Notes under the pieces: model-generated
Seen by the model: the letters and a program-made list of their open reading frames with translations, nothing else
Databases searched by the model: none
What the model was told of the DNA's origin: nothing
Assembly: GCA_963843385.1 (NCBI GenBank)
Contig: CAWJJY010000007.1
Coordinates: 1-64,000 of the forward strand
Direction: 5' to 3'
DNA length: 64,000 nucleotides
Source of the DNA: CAVOHU01 sp963843385
GTDB lineage: Bacteria > Acidobacteriota > Vicinamibacteria > Vicinamibacterales > JAKQTR01
Program-made: the position numbers and the translations under genes
Part shown: positions 62,346 through 64,000 of the stretch, piece after piece
Numbering within the stretch: position 1 is the stretch's first letter
Layout: every line of letters begins with the position of its first letter

Positions 62346-64000
62346 GTCCTTTCCGCGGGAACTGATTCCCATCCGCTCGACGATAGGCAAGGCCTGTACC
62401 TGCTTGTCGCAAGCCGGCAGGGCTGTGGGCTCCGCCGGCGCGATCGGCGGCGCCGGAAACTGGTAGAGTTCGGCGCTTGCCAGGTATTCCGTTGGTCTCC
62501 AGGTGTAGCCGCCCGCGACCAGCACGTCGCCATTCGCCAGGACGACGGCTCCGTGGCTTGCACGCGAGATCACGAGCGGTGCGAATGGCGACCAGGTATT
62601 CGTCGTCGGGTCGAACACCTCGGTGAAGCGCTGATAGCCGTAGAGATTCCTTCCGCCGGTCACGAGCACGCGCCCGTCGAACAGGAGGGTCACGGCAAGG
62701 CCGTATCCGCTCATGAGCATCGGAGGACAGAGCGACCATGTCTCGGTCGCGGGATCGAAGAGCTCCGAGGACTGATCGTCGACGGTGAACACGCGGCCGT
62801 CCGGCAGGAGGATGGCCTGGAGGGCGGTGTCCGCCCGGAGCATCTTCCCGCTCGTCGACCACGCTCCCGTGGAGGGATCGTAGATCTCAGAGACGCGAAG
62901 GTCTCCGTCGCCGACCAAGCTGGGACGATCCCAATGATACTGCATCCCCCCGGCCACGAGGATCCGTCCGTCGGCAAGTCGCGTGGCGGTCGGCCCCGCC
63001 CGGCGCACCGCCAGATTGCCGGCAGGTGTCCAGGAATCAGTCGCCGGGTCGTAGATCTCAGCGCTCGTGAACTCGCCGCCCCAGACCATCCCCCCCACGA
63101 TCAGGACGCGTCCGTCGCTGAGCAGCGCGGCAGCATGTCGGGATCGCGGCGTGGCCGGCGGACTCGCGGGCGTCCAGCTATTCGTCGCCGGATCGAAGAT
63201 GTCCGCGGTCTCACTCACAACCAGCACGCGGCCGTCCTGCAGCAACGTAGCGGTGTGACCGTCGCGATTCACGGTCTGGTTGAGGGTCGGAGTCCAGGTC
63301 CGGGTTGCCGGATCATAGAGCTCCGGGTTGTCGAGTCCTGAGGCTGGCGGTTCAGCAAGCCCTCCGACGACGAGCACGCGGCCGTCGTTCAGTCGTGTCA
63401 TCGTCGGCGCAACGCGCGGGACCCTCATCGAACCGACGGGCGCGAAGATGCCCACGCGCACGTCGACGAAAATCTCGTTCGAAGCCTCACTCAGCCCGCA
63501 CAGGTTGCGCGCCCTTATCCGCGCGTAGTAGACGCCCCGTCCGATACCACCTCTCGAATACGACGTGCTCGTGCTAACGAGGTCGGTCCGCTCGATATCC
63601 GATCGACCGGGAGCCGATCCGACCTCGAGGACGTAGCTCTGCAACTCGTACACGGCGGCAAGGCGCGGAGAGGTCCACGCGATAACGACGTTGCCGCCCG
63701 AGTTGGCGACGATGCGCAGGTCGCGCGGTGCGTTGGGCAACGTCGTGCACGGACCGTTGACGTCGATAGCGACTTCGTTCGACGGCGCGCCCTCGCCGGC
63801 GCTGTTGGAACCCCGCACCCTGAGGTAGTAGCGGCCGTGAGGCACGCCCGACGCGAAGTAAACCGTCGCGGCACTGCCGGTCGAGATGCGCGCGAGATTC
63901 GCGAGGCCCGGCCCGCTGCCGGCCTCGACGGTGTAGCTCGTCGGCGGATCTCCCGTCGATGGAGCCGTCCACTGGAGCGTGACCCTCGATTCTTGCGGCC
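62346..64000 (-). CDS. Kelch-repeat protein with fibronectin type III domains, partial
   Basis: The gene runs past the right edge of the window. Two FN3 domains come first (VTLQWTAPSTGDPPTSYTVE ... RYYLRVRGSNSAGEGAPSNE; VIAWTSPRLAAVYELQSYVL), then at least six kelch blades (TMTRLNDGRVLVVGGLAEPP, HAAALLSDGRVLIVGGMVWG, TATRLADGRILVAGGMQYHW, AVVLANGDVLVAGGYTWRP). It should be an extracellular beta-propeller. No stop separates it from the exported protein at 62345; the two may be translated as a fusion. Confidence 0.85.

Overview
The window is high-GC bacterial DNA, most likely from an Acidobacteriota genome close to Vicinamibacteria. The pointers are a 1288-residue TonB-dependent-receptor-like protein with an N-terminal carboxypeptidase-regulatory-like domain, a Ser/Thr kinase fused to TolB-like and TPR domains, a VWFA-related acidobacterial protein, secreted S9 peptidases and dienelactone-hydrolase-like enzymes, and an ECF42-type sigma factor with YCII/DGPF partners. 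This assignment is inferred from gene content, not from a marker gene. No replication, ribosomal or core metabolic genes are present; this is an accessory region.

Positions 1-14.3 kb form a patchwork of mobile and selfish modules around tRNA-Arg(TCT) sequences. It holds one intact tRNA-Arg, one degenerate tRNA-Arg-like sequence and two identical 50-bp tRNA 3'-end fragments that look like attachment sites. It also holds four copies or remnants of one protein family with three helix-turn-helix segments, several toxin-antitoxin pairs (BrnTA, HEPN/MNT, HicBA, HigBA and an orphan antitoxin), a MarR-cupin pair with a shared operator motif, a PPP-type phosphatase, IS5 and IS3 transposase tails, and a B12-binding radical SAM enzyme.

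Positions 14.7-33.3 kb hold mostly intact secreted hydrolases and signalling genes: an amidohydrolase, an alpha/beta hydrolase, a Ser/Thr kinase with C-terminal frameshifts, an ArsR-SRPBCC-DUF1801 cluster, an S9 peptidase and its truncated duplicate, a sigma/anti-sigma/TPR operon, a DUF433/DUF5615 pair, an NHL-like secreted protein, a second hydrolase and VapBC.

Positions 33.3-43.3 kb are badly damaged. A TPR membrane protein, a GNAT acetyltransferase, a VWFA protein, two response regulators and a hybrid-type histidine kinase all carry frameshifts. They could be real decay or consensus errors in the assembly.

Positions 43.5-64 kb hold DUF2809, an esterase, a catalytically dead HtrA-like protein with a LuxR partner, PilZ, a TlpA-like thioredoxin, a beta-lactamase-family hydrolase, an ECF42 sigma factor with two YCII genes that share a promoter motif, the TonB receptor, a second copy of the 16.6-kb hydrolase family, Cu/Zn superoxide dismutase and a kelch/FN3 protein running off the window.

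The most unusual signal is a dispersed repeat of about 130 bp, with five long copies and three partial ones between 33.7 and 59.9 kb. All lie in one orientation, mostly next to truncated genes. A strongly conserved core sits in the loop of one covarying hairpin, and a second hairpin is rebuilt from unrelated sequence in each copy. I do not recognise it.
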